Source: Flammula alnicola (Eukaryota > Basidiomycota > Agaricomycetes > Agaricales > Strophariaceae). From it: DNA of 64,000 nucleotides. Positions 36,219 to 49,714 of the stretch are shown here, piece after piece. Position 1 is the stretch's first letter, and each line of letters opens with the position of its first letter. The notes beneath the pieces were generated by a model. The model made no database searches and was not told where the DNA came from. It saw only the letters and a program-made list of their open reading frames with translations. The stretch is taken from assembly GCA_015499995.1 (NCBI GenBank), contig JADNRV010000021.1, positions 1 through 64,000 of the forward strand, written 5' to 3'. The position numbers and the translations under genes were made by a program.

Positions 36219-37595
36219 ATGGCGCCCAACCCAAGCACAAGCAATGGAAATCCAACACCAACGTCGCTTCCTCTTAACAACCAGATTATGGTATGTTGGT
36301 TATACGATGCTACAAATTATTCTTTTGACGCGTAAAATTCACCCAGGGGAAGTTGAAACCTGCCAAAATCTTCAAAACTGCCGTTGAGAACCAACCTCCG
36401 CCCACACCAGGAAGCCAATCCCAACGACCCTCAAACCCCACACCACGAAGCATCACAGGTATTACTTTCGATGATAGAGGCGATCAACTTGTTACCGCCG
36501 GAGAGGATGAGACCTTTCGGTTGTATAGCTGTAAAACTGGCAAGCAAGTATTAGCAATGATGCCTTGTGTGGAACGTTATTAATCAGACAGGAATAGACT
36601 CATAAAGACGCTGTACTCGAAGAAATATGGCGTGGATCTACCGCGCTTTACCCACAAAAACTCGGCCATCATTCATGCCTCGACGAAGGAAGACGATACA
36701 ATACGGTATCACTCATTGCACGACAACAAATATCTCCAGTACTTCCGCGGCCACAAAGGCAAAGTCGTATCTCTGGAGGTTTCGCCTATTGATGACGGAT
36801 TCATGTCGGGATCAATGGATAAAACTGTTCGTCTATGGGACCTTCGGACGCCGACATGTAGAGGTCTCTTGTCACTTCCATGCCCCCCAATTACCGCCTA
36901 CGATTCCACAGGAATGGTGTTTGCGGTAGCTGTGAACGCTTTCTCAAAAATACTTTTATACGATCAAGCCAATTTTGACAAAGCTCCCTTTCTCACCATT
37001 ACCCTTGAAGACCCAACACTGGCGCTTATCAGTTATCCTCCTCGACCGATCTACATCACATCTATGTCATTCTCGTGCGACGGAAAATACCTTCTTGTGG
37101 GATGTTCCGGAAATGGGCATTATATCCTGGACGCCTTTGATGGCAATTTGATTGCGAAGCTTGAAGGTCATATTGGGCTGGAGAGAAAGAGCATGAACCT
37201 TCCGCAACTCATTGAGCCTTCGAAAGGGATCAGCGGAGAAGAAGTGTCTTGGACGGCTGACAGTAGATACGTCCTGGGAGGAAGTCTAGATGGAAGAGTG
37301 ATCATCTGGGATGTCCAGAATCTCCAACAACGCACCGACAATGAACGCAAAGCTCCACTAATGCGGGTGCAACCTATTATGGCTCTAGAAGGGCATCCAG
37401 GACCTTCACGATGCGTGAAGTTCAACCCAAGATTTGCAATGATGTGCACGGCTGGGAATGAGTTGGTTCGTATACGTCATTTCTTGTTTTATAAAAGTGT
37501 ACTGACGATTCCTCCAGGCCTTCTGGCTCCCGGATCCTACTGGAGATGCCGAAGAGACAGCCAAAGATTTGCTGAAGAAGAAAGGGACTGCATAA
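36219..37595 (+). CDS. SWD2: WD40 protein SWD2/WDR82
   Basis: WD-repeat subunit of the Set1/COMPASS histone H3K4 methyltransferase, and in fungi also of the cleavage and polyadenylation factor. ATG at 36219 gives MAPNPSTSNGNPTPTSLPLN, followed by LKPAKIFKTA and a first blade ITFDDRGDQLVTAGEDETFR. Later blades are clear: FRGHKGKVVSLEVSPIDDGF, MSGSMDKTVRLWDLRTPTC, SWTADSRYVLGGSLDGRVII and ALEGHPGPSRCVKFNPRF. A last intron precedes AFWLPDP and the stop at 37593-37595 (LLKKKGTA). The seven-blade length of about 360 residues is normal. It shares a short divergent promoter with RPB5. Confidence 0.92.
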
Positions 37596-38065
37596 GTCGA
37601 AACCGACCCCGAACAGCGCTTTGTTTTGTGGATCTTGACCCATTCGCATTCAGTCTCGTTTCAGTCTTATGTCAAACCACCGGCCTCTTTGCAACGCTTT
37701 CGTATTTTTTTGGAGGACGCCGTTGCATCGCAGTATACTTATGTGCTGGCTTACTAGTAGATAATCAGACTTGTACGAAATATAATTGTTTGGGTGTTAA
37801 CCGTTCACGCGGATTGCTTTCAGAAGACGAAGGATTGGTTGCTTCTTGGTATGATTGTCAGAAAAGTCAGAGTGTCATAACTAAGGTGGGGGAGATAAGA
37901 TAAGATGGGATCACGCCACCTTGTCATGATCAGGTGCCTGAGACTCGAGTTGTGGACGTGGCAGGAGACAAAATCCCTTCAACTCTATCCTCCGTCACAT
38001 TTCCTGTATCTTCACCGTACCTTTCTTTTTCATTACTATCTCGCACTTTACGAAAATTCCTGGAC

Positions 38066-39230
38066 ATGCGCGTTGGAACTGTTTTTAGTGCGGCTCTTTC
38101 GCTCGCCGCATTCACCCTTGCACTCGCATCCGAATCACGTACGCGCTTCGCACCCATCTCCGAGTTGTGAATACCGACTAACGTGGAGCGTTCAATGCGT
38201 AGCCAATGAGCAGGAAAGTGTTCCGGAAGTGCTAGCCACTGCGGCCTTTCCAGAGACCAATGCATTTAGTCGTGCGCCTCTTGACAGTTATTTTTGTGCT
38301 CGTATCCTGGCTCATCGGTATTATGTATCCCAGATGTTGTCAACGGAGAGAAAAACGCGATAACCATCACAGTGGAGAACAAGTCGGGCCGCAATGCGAC
38401 TCTTCTGAGTATTGGAGGTGCCCTGCTCCACCCCGACACGAACGCCGTGCTCAAGAACGTATGTGCACAACTCTGAAACGAAGTACTCCAAGACTAACCT
38501 TTATTCAGTTGACCAGTCTGAAATACGGTATTCCCCTTCTCGCGGACTTGAAACTGCAAATCCCATATACATTCTATAGCGAGTACGTTTCGAAGTGTTT
38601 CATGCTTGTTCGCCGCTAATATCGCATCCAGGTTCAAGGTAACACAACTATGTTTAACCTTCGCGTCATATGTGACTCATCCAATCACCAGCCCGGAGAC
38701 CACCGTCTGAATATCTGGCTAGAGCACAGCACAGAGGTACATCATTATCCTGCTTTTAATAGTCATCATCTGATGTCATTTTGTTTCAGGATGGAACTTA
38801 CAAGGTTGAGGCGTACGATTCAATCGTCACCGTCGTTGATCCCGAACTTTCCATTTTTGATTTGAAACTGTAAGCACTTGTCTATTAACAGTCTTTCCAT
38901 CATTGAACGGCTTTATCGTCCATCAGTTTGTCCACCTATGCCATTGTGGCCGCTATCCTAGGAGGCTTGGTATATTTGGCTTACGCTACGTTCGTGCCTC
39001 AGTCTAAGAAACCCCGCGCAAAGAAGACCACTGCCGCCGTAAGCGCACCCGTGGGCTCTGTTACCGCTACCGGAGCAGGAGGATACCAGGAGGAGTGGAT
39101 CCCGGAACATCATCTGCGAAAATCCAAATCAAGCAAAAAGCAAGGTGCTTTGAGCGGTACAAGTGCAGATGAGCTCAGCGGCGCCGAAGCTAGCGGTACC
39201 GAGGGCAAGAGACGAAAAGCCAAGAAGTAG
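38066..39230 (+). CDS. Translocon-associated protein alpha (SSR1/Irc22-like)
   Basis: ER membrane glycoprotein of the TRAP type that assists Sec61-dependent translocation. ATG at 38066 opens a signal peptide (MRVGTVFSAALSLAAFTLAL). A lumenal beta-rich domain follows over several exons: GEKNAITITVENKSGRNATL, ALLHPDTNAVLKN, SLKYGIPLLADLKLQIPYTF, FKPGDHRLNIWLEHSTE, and VVDPELSIFDLKL. One transmembrane helix (LSTYAIVAAILGGLVYLAYA) is followed by a Lys-rich cytosolic tail ending GKRRKAKK, TAG at 39228-39230. Topology and order match the TRAP-alpha family in fungi. Four or five short introns, no frame defects seen. Confidence 0.85.
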
Positions 39231-41681
39231 GGTCCTGCGGGTTGAAAATTTCTACACATCCTTGTGTAAGATTGCTTGTAAAGGGTTTTCTGATATTAAT
39301 CGTTTGCGACATCGACCACTTGAGAAAGTATATTCGATGCCTCGAGGAGAAAATTCGAAGCTTCAGGCCTCCGTAGTCTCCCTAAGGTAGGTCTACGGAT
39401 TATGATCTTCAGATGTCTTTCACTCCTCTCTACTTCTGCTGCGTTTGGCAGTTTACAGGGCTCCGTCGTGAGGCTGTTGCTTGTTTTGTGAAACATGAGA
39501 TCTACGAGACATCCAAGGGTAGATTTCTTATGAGCCTTCGTCTTTGTCTGTGAGCCTAGGGTAGCAGGCCGTTGTCGTTGTTCAACGAATTGGAAGAAGA
39601 GACCACTGGCATCATACACTGCTTACCCCTAGAAGCTTGCGAAACGTCCGCCAATCATACTAACGGTATAAAATTTCTACGCACTCAATCGATACACCAT
39701 CTCTAGCGTTGGCTGCAACCGTATCAGTCATATTTTATGTGTAGTAGGAGGCCTCAGACGAATAGTACTTAATCCATAGATGTGGTGCATCTATTGCCCG
39801 ATGGATCAAGAAATCTTGGCTCAATTTGGCAATGTTCGCCACAGGAGCTCAAGCGCTCAGGGTGCTTCCGAAGAATTATTCAGAACGTTTCAACCCAGGC
39901 AGCATCCGTCCAAAACCTTCAGGTTGTGCGTCAACTGACGGACATATATAGAACATGTACATATTGGTGTGTTCGTCAGGAAAAGATTCGAAGTAGGGCA
40001 TTCGGAGGGGACTTAAGACTCGGAAACGTGTGGCCCGAGAATTTCACAGCAGCTTCGACTGAAGTTGCATCAACACTTAGAGCGTTTTCGCGCTTGGCTT
40101 GTTAGCGTCACACGTAGCTCCTGTATTTTTATAGCGAGAAGGGACCGTGACGAGGTTGAGCTCGACGGCCTGGCCGTGTCGCAAAACTGACTGCGCGATG
40201 AACTCTTACGTTCCGCTTTTTTCTGCACATATATTGACCCAGGACGCTTTTCAAGTCTACGCAGATGCCATGTCAAGAAATGTGTGATTGCGGGGCAAGA
40301 AGGCTCCAAAATCAGCAGAGGCACGATCGTGTCTGACCAAATGTTGGATTGAGACCACAAAAAACTCACCCGAGGAGATCTTCATATGCCATAGACAAGT
40401 GCTACAGTGAGGGAGTTTGTGTTAAGCGGAATCGTAGTGAGCAAACAATTTGACTTGTATTGATCATCGAGGTCTGATGACGAATGATTTTGCTGGAGAA
40501 TTGATCCACAGTTAAAACTCGGGCAAAGAAGAAGATTTCCGGTAAGACCTTAGACGAGTCTCTGGCGAAATAATTCTCGAGAAACCGAAATCGAATTTTA
40601 GATTGTCGAGGGAAGATTAGCGCATAAATTGTTTGAAACCTGCAGAAAGTAAATAAGGATCTTGGCCATCCATGCCGTATGTATCACTTCATCTTCATTT
40701 TTGAATTTACGTCGAAATGGCGCTTGAAAGCGACACGGGACGAATCATTGACCTTGCCCCGTCCTCGATCACTACATCGGCGATGGAAAACCTTCAGATG
40801 ATATGGCGTAGACATCAAAGATTCTTGCCATTATTATTCCATTAAAGTGTAGTCATTTCGAGGATGTTTTGTTGAATGATTGCAGGACGACTGGAAGGGA
40901 AGGACGAGCGATACAGCGAATTCCTTAAGTATAGCCAGCCATTCGTGGAAGGCTTCGTAACGACATAGATGGCTCGAATCATCATGGCAACATAAAGTAG
41001 CGCACAGCCGTCTTGGATGATAATCAGACTCATCATGACCAGGTTTGGAGGCAAGAGAATCGAATGCACAGCCATAATGACACAGTGACGCCGAGAGTGA
41101 TAGGACGAGGGTATAACAAGAGCGCACGCCCTGTAGATGTAACCGTGGCGATTACATTGCCTGACAAGATACGCAAGTACAACCGTAGTAGGACAGGGCT
41201 GGACAAGTCTCCTGTAAAGGTGGCGCATCTTGTGTCAGCATGACGATGTGTGGCACGAAAAAGTAGCTCACATAATGTAGTGGGAAAAACAGCCCGCGGT
41301 TAAAGACCAGATGTTGACATATAAGTGCCCTTGTCGAACACAGGCGACAAGTTTTGAGACGGATAAGAAATCACGGATCTATCTTCACTGTCAGTGGAGA
41401 GTGATATATAAATAATTTGATTTTACTGATCAAAATTGCAGAGTCAGCAAGGGAAAGTGAATGATGCAACACGACGGGAGATGCCAGAAGTGAAGTGAAG
41501 AGACTCATGAGCACAGCCAGATCTGTCGAGTATGTTTGTGCATATTTGGCTCATCATTGTTCCTTCCTAATATGAGGGCATGATATACTCGCGTTTCCCC
41601 GCTTGTGTCCAACTCCTCCTTCGCTGTCACCCCCATTCTCTCTTACCACTGCACCTCCTCTACTTTGCATAACTTATAGCT
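39231..41681. other. Long intergenic region, no gene seen
   Basis: 2.4 kb between the TRAP-alpha-like gene and RAS. Frames are short and unrecognised on both strands (for example 39782-40105 plus, 40842-41228 minus). The last few hundred bases, pyrimidine-rich before the ATG, are the likely RAS promoter and 5' UTR. Confidence 0.45.
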
Positions 41682-42756
<1,075 letters not shown>

Positions 42757-43205
42757 TTCCCCAGCATCTACTTCCCTTTGCACACTCGACTTTCTTATCC
42801 ATTTGCTGACTACACTGTCCTTGTTATCTTACCACGACCACTCCTTGCTTTATCTCGCTTATTTCGGTATCTTTTCTTCATTTCTCCGTCTCTCGTTTTT
42901 GGATCATATTTTTCATGGTTGGAGTTTCTTTGCACACATTGGCAAAAATATGTATACCGTACGCTTTAGATTCCATTTCCTCGTCTCCCTTGCCTATGAC
43001 CCATGGCTACTTTGTATTGACTTAAAATTAAAACATAACAACCATCTGGTCCTATAACTTGATCATGCCCATCTGTGATTCTCAGAAAAGAATCCTTACA
43101 GGGAAGAATCGATGACGAAGTATATCACATTTCGACTTCTGAGCTTGAAGCATGAGGACAGCTCAGGTTCATGACTTTTTGAGTTCGTTAAGGGAATATG
43201 TGATG
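42757..43205. other. Convergent intergenic region
   Basis: Pyrimidine-rich 3' flank of RAS meeting the 3' flank of the CIA30 gene. No gene; overlapping frames are shadows or UTR. Confidence 0.5.
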
Positions 43206-44269
43206 TCATTGAGGTATTTTCTCGTTTAGAAACTCTTTCTCCGAGCCTTTTTCTTCTGGAAGACAAATAGTAAGAAAAAAAGAAATGAAAGAGACAGAAG
43301 AACATCAAACATACCACTCGAAAGTTTCTCGACCACGTCTTCCTCATTGACAAGCCGTATTGTATCAATCCCCAGCTCGTACTTCCCCTCCACGCCACTA
43401 TTTCCGGTGAGCAGCGAGATGCCCACACTTTTTATGCTTTGCTTCATCATCTCCATCTGGAACTCTGACATCTCGCCCGCATTCGTCCTCACGAAATTGT
43501 TGAAAGGAATCTGTGCAAGCGTAATGAAATCTGTTTTCAGCCCCACACATGTCGCTGAGAAGCGCGCGCGAAAAATCTACACACGTATAGATCCTCCCAG
43601 GAGTTGTCCTGTTTCCGGAAATAGAGTCGGTGTTGCCATAGGTCTGTGGCGACGGGACCGTCGGTTTGGACGTTGACGAAGTAGGAGTTGTGCGTTTTGG
43701 GGTCGCCTCCGGCGCGCAGTCGTAAGGCGAGGTAGTCGTAACCCGAGGCGTCTTCCAGCATGTTGCCAAATAATGTCGGGCGCGTCTAACGAGAGTGCAG
43801 TGTGTGTCAGTTATGAAGTCCCCGAGAATGGTGATATTTGTAGAAAAGAAAGTCGATGGCGATTAGGTACCTTATTTCGGAATCCAGCCCATCCAGCACG
43901 CACTTTCCCTTCCAAGCCTGGCTTTACCTGCAGTCGCATATCGCCCCAGAAAAGGCCAGTCGCAGGTTTCCCGATGCTCTTATTGATTTCTGGCCTCGCA
44001 TCCAATGTGAAGTTCACGGTAGACAGTCCGCCGACGTCTCCGTCGCATCCTGTAGCAAATAGCTTGATGTCTTCCGGTGTGTTGAGAGCGAACAGTGTTC
44101 GTGCTTTGCCTACAGGATCTGCGCCCTTCATTAATGCCACTGGATATAACGTAACGTATTAGTTTTCTTCTTATAGGATGGATGTTTTTGGTATTCACGT
44201 ACTGTCCGAAACGGACTTGCTGATGAGTTGGGCGGTCCTCTGGAAGTACAAACCCCAGAGCGACGACAT
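43206..44269 (-). CDS. CIA30/NDUFAF1-like complex I assembly protein
   Basis: CIA30-family proteins assist assembly of mitochondrial NADH dehydrogenase; the fold is a beta-sandwich related to carbohydrate-binding modules. ATG at 44269 gives MSSLWGLYFQRTAQLISKSV. Exons then give TLFALNTPEDIKLFATGCDG, DVGGLSTVNFTLDARPE, GLFWGDMRLQVKPG and TRPTLFGNMLEDASGYDYLA. Later segments are LRLRAGGDPKTHNSYFVNVQ, VATDLWQHRLYF, WEDLYVPFNNFVRTNAGEM and SVGISLLTGNSGVEGKYELG, then IDTIRLVNEED. A last intron leads to a short tail ending at 43206. The strand pattern and the GYDYLALRLR and F-x-N-F-V segments fit the family. Mitochondrial targeting is not obvious from the short N-terminus. Confidence 0.85.
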
Positions 44270-45349
44270 GATTCTAGAAGATTATATCTGTTTCGCGAGG
44301 TTTTGGAGAGTCAAAAGATAACCAATACGGTGGAGGCTATGGTTTAAGGCCAGAGAACATAGAAGCTGCAGTGCAGGTGTCTGAAATTGCACTGCACTTG
44401 GGTGCTTGGTGTTGTAGTAAACCTCTAAGTTGACGTCAATATTCCAATTTCATCACGTGACCAATTCAGTTCAAGTCTTCGGAATCGTTAAGGATGTATT
44501 TTACTATTTACATACTCAGAATACGAATTAGTCGTCTAGACTAGAGTATCTAACTTCATCCTGCTGCCAATTCAGATAAGGGCCCGCGTCATCGAAGGTC
44601 GAAGGAAATAACAAGGGGAAATGACAAAGTAAGTAGATTCGCTCACAGTGGCTTGATTTCTTTTACTTAATCCTGGTTTTCCCGGTATTTCACTGGGAAT
44701 ATTCAACGTTGCAACGTTCAACTGCACATCATCCATCGTGCTTATTGGCCCTGGAATATCAAGGCAAGTCCATCATTGCTAGGTTTGAGGCGCCTACGGG
44801 TGTGTAGCCATTCTCAGTATGTTTTTATACTGAATTGGATAGTACGAGTCTTGTTGTTTCTTCTATTAAGTACGCCAAAATTTATTGTGGAACAGAGGAA
44901 TTCTCCATTGCGACATGCGACATGGCTATCAGAAGCATCCATATTTGCGCACCTAAGTCTGGCTTGGAATCGCAGAAGTCTTGTTGCTCTTGATACCTCA
45001 ATGTGGGCGGAGAGCATCCTGGATAGAGGTCGTCACTGTGAGTAATATTCCTTAACACGCACGATCACCTCTAGCTTCTTTCCTTTGCTATCCAGGACCT
45101 CGGGTCTTCCACTCTAGCTGGCGCGCAGGAATAAGCTGTCTTGGCCGCAGTCGTGGCATCGTCACCTGCTTGTACATATGATGAAAGGAAGACCCTCTCG
45201 ACTGCCATTTTGAAGATGGTTGAGCTTGAGGCCGTGTCAGACCACCTATCGGAAGCAAGGTGTGAATACATACCATTGATGCTCCACTGTTTGTCCCTGT
45301 CCTATGCCTGGTCTCCTACTGTCTCCTATAATCAGATGCTGGGCAGTTA
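44270..45349. other. Intergenic, no gene seen
   Basis: Promoter side of the CIA30 gene plus about 800 bp without a recognisable gene. The 45141-45350 frame is open but has no domain. Confidence 0.4.
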
Positions 45350-45818
45350 ACACTATGGTCGAAGCTTGCACGGGGATTGTCTGTCAATCAGCCTGAGCCT
45401 GGGACTCAAGCGTTCGTATGAGGGTTTTTGAATAAGGTTCTGCGCCTTATTTTAAACCCTCGCGTGAAGGTCGGTCACCAGTCTAACTGTCTAAGCCGCA
45501 ATATGTGACGGATCAATTGGTGGGCCTTCAGTCTGTGTCGTAATAATGCGCTTAGGTTGTCGTGTCTTCTAATACTTACACGGTGTCTATTTTCTCTTGG
45601 GGATTCCCCTGCATGCCCTAGGTCTGAAGGGGATCGTACACCAGTGTGTCGGTGCACGATGAAGATACCCCGAGCCTCGAAGCCTACTATGAGGATTGAC
45701 CATTAATTTTCCAACACAATGTATTTACATCTGACAGAGATGACGCAGGGATGACGACTCTTTTCATCTTCAAACGTTTGTGGTTGGCCTTAAGTCGGTA
45801 TGACTGGCTCTCAAATTT

Positions 45819-45825
45819 TATAAAA
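45819..45825 (+). promoter_or_regulatory. TATA box of ice-binding protein gene 1
   Basis: TATAAAA lies 72 bp upstream of the ATG at 45891. The second copy has the same heptamer at exactly the same distance. Confidence 0.6.
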
Positions 45826-45890
45826 GCCTGTATTCTAACATGAAATATCTTCAGTTAATCAACCTCTTCGATTAAATCCTCATCCCAATC

Positions 45891-46875
45891 ATGTCACCCA
45901 ATACTTTCCTCAATATTGTCGCTCTGGGCTTGATGGTGAGCATATCCAGAGCTGCCAGCAACTTTTTCATAGTCATTTCAACTAACATCTTCTGTACCAG
46001 ACTCTGACAAGCTGCCTTGCGTTAGGACCTCCTGCTGTCGCCCTAGGCGCAGCAGGAAACTTTATCATACTAGCCAAGTCGGGTGTTTCTACCGTCCCAC
46101 CGTCGACGATCAGTCAGTATTATCGCATTTATTTTACCATCCGTAGGACTTACTGGCTTGTTTTATGTGTACAGTTGGAAATCTTGGCCTCAGCCCTGCC
46201 GCCTCGCCCTTTTTCACTGGATTCTCGATCATTCGAAGTGCGAGCGGGACAAGTGCGTCATCCACTCAAGTCGTTGGAAGTCTTCAGGCCGCGGATTTCA
46301 CCAGCCCGACGCCTTCAACCCTCACGACATCGGAAAGTGCTATGATTACTGCCTTCAACGATGCAGCTGGTCGCTTGAACCCCACTGCTATTGGGCTCGG
46401 TGCTGGTATGCATTTATACGCTGTTCTGCTTGATTTTGTTAGCTCAGACGCATTTGTTGACAAAGGTACCATTGGCGGCCTTACGTTCACGCCAGGAATT
46501 TACAAGTGGACCAGCAACGTCAATATGCCGACCAGTATTACCATATCTGGTAGTAGCACCGACAGTGAGCGTCCCTCGCACCCCATCATCCTTGACATAA
46601 TGATTGACCGGCTTCGTCTGATTTCAGCTTGGATCTTCCAGGTTGCTGGCACGCTCACCGTGGCATCCGGAAAGGCAATTACCCTCAGCGGTGGCGCACT
46701 TGCGAAGAACATCGTCTGGGTTGTCTCTGGCGCGGTGACCATTGGCTCAGGCGCAGTTTTCAAAGGCGTCGTTCTGGGTGCTACCTCCGTGGCGCTTAAC
46801 ACTGGCGCGATTTTGCAAGGGCGCATCCTCGCTCAGACTGCTGTTACCCTACAGGAGGCCGTTGTGACTTCTTAA
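45891..46875 (+). CDS. Ice-binding protein (DUF3494 family), copy 1
   Basis: Secreted beta-solenoid protein that binds ice faces and slows recrystallisation; the family is common in cold-tolerant basidiomycetes. ATG at 45891 starts a signal peptide split by an intron (MSPNTFLNIVALGLM, then TLTSCLALG). The mature part begins ALGAAGNFIILAKSGVSTVP and continues GNLGLSPAASPFFTGF, VVGSLQAADFTSPTPSTLTT and MITAFNDAAGR. An intron ends at AAAG before GTIGGLTFTPGIYKW. After another intron come AWIFQVAGTLTVASGKAITL, AKNIVWVVSGAVTIGSGAVF and LQGRILAQTAVTL, with TAA at 46875. These last repeats are the regular Thr/Ala-rich solenoid. About 230 residues, a typical size. Confidence 0.92.
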
Positions 46876-47095
46876 GATATCCATTTATGTAGTTATACGG
46901 CCTAACTTCAATAAGTGTCGTCTGAAAAGGATTTCGGGTTAAATAAAGAAATAGTACGGATTAGTACCTCGCGTTGGACAGATTAGTGTAGTGCGGATGA
47001 CTCAGATGCCCTCGGCTACTTATAGCATGAAATTTGAATTCGGACCAAAAATCACAACCTTCGATCCGTTCGATCATGCATCTAGTGCTTGGTTG

Positions 47096-48340
47096 AGTGC
47101 AAGATTTAAGTGGAAAATCAGACAGAGAAGAGCTTTGTAGCTTCGGCTTAACTTGGGATAAAATATATAAATTTATGATTCACGAATCGTAGCCCAACGC
47201 TTCAAGCAAAGGAGTTAAAAGTGGAACCTAGACTCTCCTCAGCTAAGCTATGAAAATTGCTACTTGCGGCGAGGAAGGGCATCAGGCATGTTGGCAAGAA
47301 ACTTATGTTATATATTCAGAAGACTTAGCTTTTTCCTTTCTCTTAGCTCGCGTCCTCTTTCTTTCCTTCAGAATTTTTTTTTCACCGTACCGTGACCCGT
47401 CAGCCATGGAGACTTGAGTTGCCGAGGTCCATTGGGCCCTTCCCTTCTCAAGTACTTTGTTCACTGTCTCTGGCCTTCGTGCCTCGAGACTCTCTCCTTC
47501 AAGTGTCACAATAGCCAGGCCTCTGAAACCTTCAAAGTAGCCCTGCGACGAAGGGATCCTGCGACTCTTTGCATTTTTTAGACATCATCATCAAACTTGC
47601 ATCAAACCTGCCCGTCACGGTATTGTTGCTACAACTTCGCTCTCCTTCATGGGTTCATGGTCATGATTCGGGCTCGTTACTCATGTCTGTGGCAGATACT
47701 GACACTGATACTCGGATGCTTCGGCACTGACGTAATCTTCCCAGGCCCCCCTGAAAAAGTGCGGATGGTTAGATTGCGCATCCATTGCGCTCATGCTAGG
47801 CAGAATCACTATAACGAAAGAGGCTAGGTGCCCCACAGTTTTCCACGCCGTTCCTGAGGCTCAAGCGGTCGCGATTGAGTTGCCGATCTCGGTTTCTCTG
47901 TACGGGTGGCAGAAAGTGACATTTCGACACTTTGTCCTTCCACGTTTTCTGTTATCGAAAGTGAGAGCGTTGTGCCAGAGTGTTATCTTGGTTTGTTGGG
48001 GGAGCCCCACTTATTTGTGCAAGCACGGGATGTGACGCATGTGACGAATTTCGGCAGAGTGTTTCTGCCTGTTGTTTCATATCTGTCTTCACAAAAGTTT
48101 GCTTTCACTGTGGTTCAACAACTTTTTAATTTACTTTCTGATTCAGCAAGTAACCGTGCGGAGCACGGGAACGCGCTAGTTTTTAAATAAAATTGCATTA
48201 ATTCACATCCATAATGCAAGTTCTCCCTTCAAGTTCAAGCTTCAAGCCTATTATTGACTATTTTTTACCTCATGCAGATGCAAGTTTTTCTCTTCGTCGA
48301 CTTCTGCCGCGTACCATGGCATCCCAGCCTGACTGCGACG
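47096..48340. other. Interval between duplicated blocks, no certain gene
   Basis: AT-rich first half. A Lys/Arg-rich frame at 47303-47509 (minus) and a frame at 47906-48190 (plus, GLLGEPHLFVQARDVTHVTN) look partly coding but match nothing I know. Confidence 0.35.
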
Positions 48341-48351
48341 AAGACTTTGAC

Positions 48352-48699
48352 AGCTGCATGCAAAAACGTAGACAGGTTCTTGAATTTCGCTGCTGCGCCC
48401 GTGTTTGGTTGTAAACAACCATTTTTGGCACGGAGCGCCAAGGGACATGACGAAAGCCTCGTTCTCTCACCACAACGAATTGAACAACGCTCCAAATACC
48501 GTCGTGCAGTGGGGCGGTAGCTCCACTCTTCAACACGTTGCCCCGACGAAGTGCCTCGAAAAGGTCGCTGCTCGGCGCGCTTTCCTAAAAGCGGTTGTTT
48601 GTTGCAAACATTGGCGCACCACGGAAAAGTGTGGGGCCCTGTCTACGTTTTTGCATGCAGCTAGAAAGGTTGGAGGTTATCGAGCTTTCGATAACCTCC
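48352..48699. repeat. Inverted repeat with 25-bp perfect arms, plus adjacent 12-bp hairpin
   Basis: AGCTGCATGCAAAAACGTAG begins a 25-bp sequence at 48352-48376 whose exact reverse complement lies at 48638-48662. Imperfect pairing extends inward about 50 more bases (48377-48425 against 48590-48637). Both arms, read outward on opposite strands, encode a similar peptide, LSTFLHAA followed by V/R-KV. Ten bases downstream a perfect 12-bp hairpin occupies 48672-48699 (GGAGGTTATCGA, loop GCTT, TCGATAACCTCC). Confidence 0.8.
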
Positions 48700-48736
48700 G
48701 AACACGGGGTATGTGCAATGATCTTTATCTCCCTCA

Positions 48737-49153
48737 TTGTCACTTCCTTACATTCAACATTTCTTGCAGCTAACAGTTCCTACTGGTGATCTCGAGGACG
48801 ACGAAGAACAGGATCCCTGTTATGAGAAATACATACGTGATCCCGCTGCGTCTCTACCACCTATGCCAGTCTCCTTACCGGTCCAGACCCTGGTATTCAA
48901 CCTTCGAGACTCTTCAGAATTTCGTTCGTCTTTGCCGTTCACCCAGTCGTTTGTGCCAACTCCGAGTCTGGATATTGGGGATGACATGCCCGCTTCCCTC
49001 TCGTCACAGCCTACCCAGTCCGCTGACCGGGCATCACCACCGCCTCAAGACTACGTCTCACCATCACGTCAAGACTGTGTATCACGTTTGCCCGATGGCC
49101 GTGTGAAGACACCTTTGCCTGGGGAAGGGAACTCCAGTGGAAGGCTTACGTGA
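48737..49153 (+). CDS. Possible exon of an unknown Pro/Ser-rich protein
   Basis: Open frame with acidic (GDLEDDEEQDP) and Pro/Ser-rich parts (SADRASPPPQDYVSPSRQDC). There is no ATG at its start, so it would have to be an internal or 3' exon joined to something upstream. I found no domain and cannot assemble a full gene. It may be a relic. Confidence 0.25.
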   Translation: MSLPYIQHFLQLTVPTGDLEDDEEQDPCYEKYIRDPAASLPPMPVSLPVQTLVFNLRDSSEFRSSLPFTQSFVPTPSLDIGDDMPASLSSQPTQSADRASPPPQDYVSPSRQDCVSRLPDGRVKTPLPGEGNSSGRLT

Positions 49154-49714
49154 GGCAATGGATGGCTGATGGGCCGTACGACGATGAATCCCAAATGCAT
49201 ATGCATAGGATAGACGAGCACGAGCGGATTACGCGTCACGATCAAGGTGATTTCGATGAGGTGCGCAATTCGTTTTTGGAATTGACAGATTAACTAACTG
49301 CGTAAAATCGAAGACACAGCACTCAACCCCGATGACACCAGCATCTGAGTCGCACCCGGCTTTATACTCAACTGCCTCAGTCTCCCTCCACTTCAACGAT
49401 CGTCCAAGCTTTGGATCTTCGTCTTTGACTTTAGCTTAGCACTCATCTTGCACACTTCATTCCGAAAGTCAAATACTCTCTTTTATCTGCTCCAATATTT
49501 CAACTCGTCATACTCCACGTGCTCGCTACGTTATTTCACAACTTTGGTCAAAAAAGAGACTTACATCGCCATCAACGGACGACCAATGTACAGGTGGACC
49601 GCAAGCACACATGTCCAGCCGAGTGCACTCTGTGGAAACTCGAAAAACCAGGGCGTCTACGACAATGACTCTCTTTCCTGCAAATTTTTGAATCTCAGCC
49701 CTTGAAATCCGTGC

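Larger units (their letters stand above)
45350..47095. repeat. Segmental duplication, copy 1 (ice-binding protein block)
   Basis: This block is repeated in the same orientation at about 50097-51845. The match begins near GGGGATTGTCTGTCAAT, runs through promoter, gene and introns, and ends after ATCACAACCTTCGATC. Sequences outside both blocks differ, so the limits are duplication breakpoints. Confidence 0.85.
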
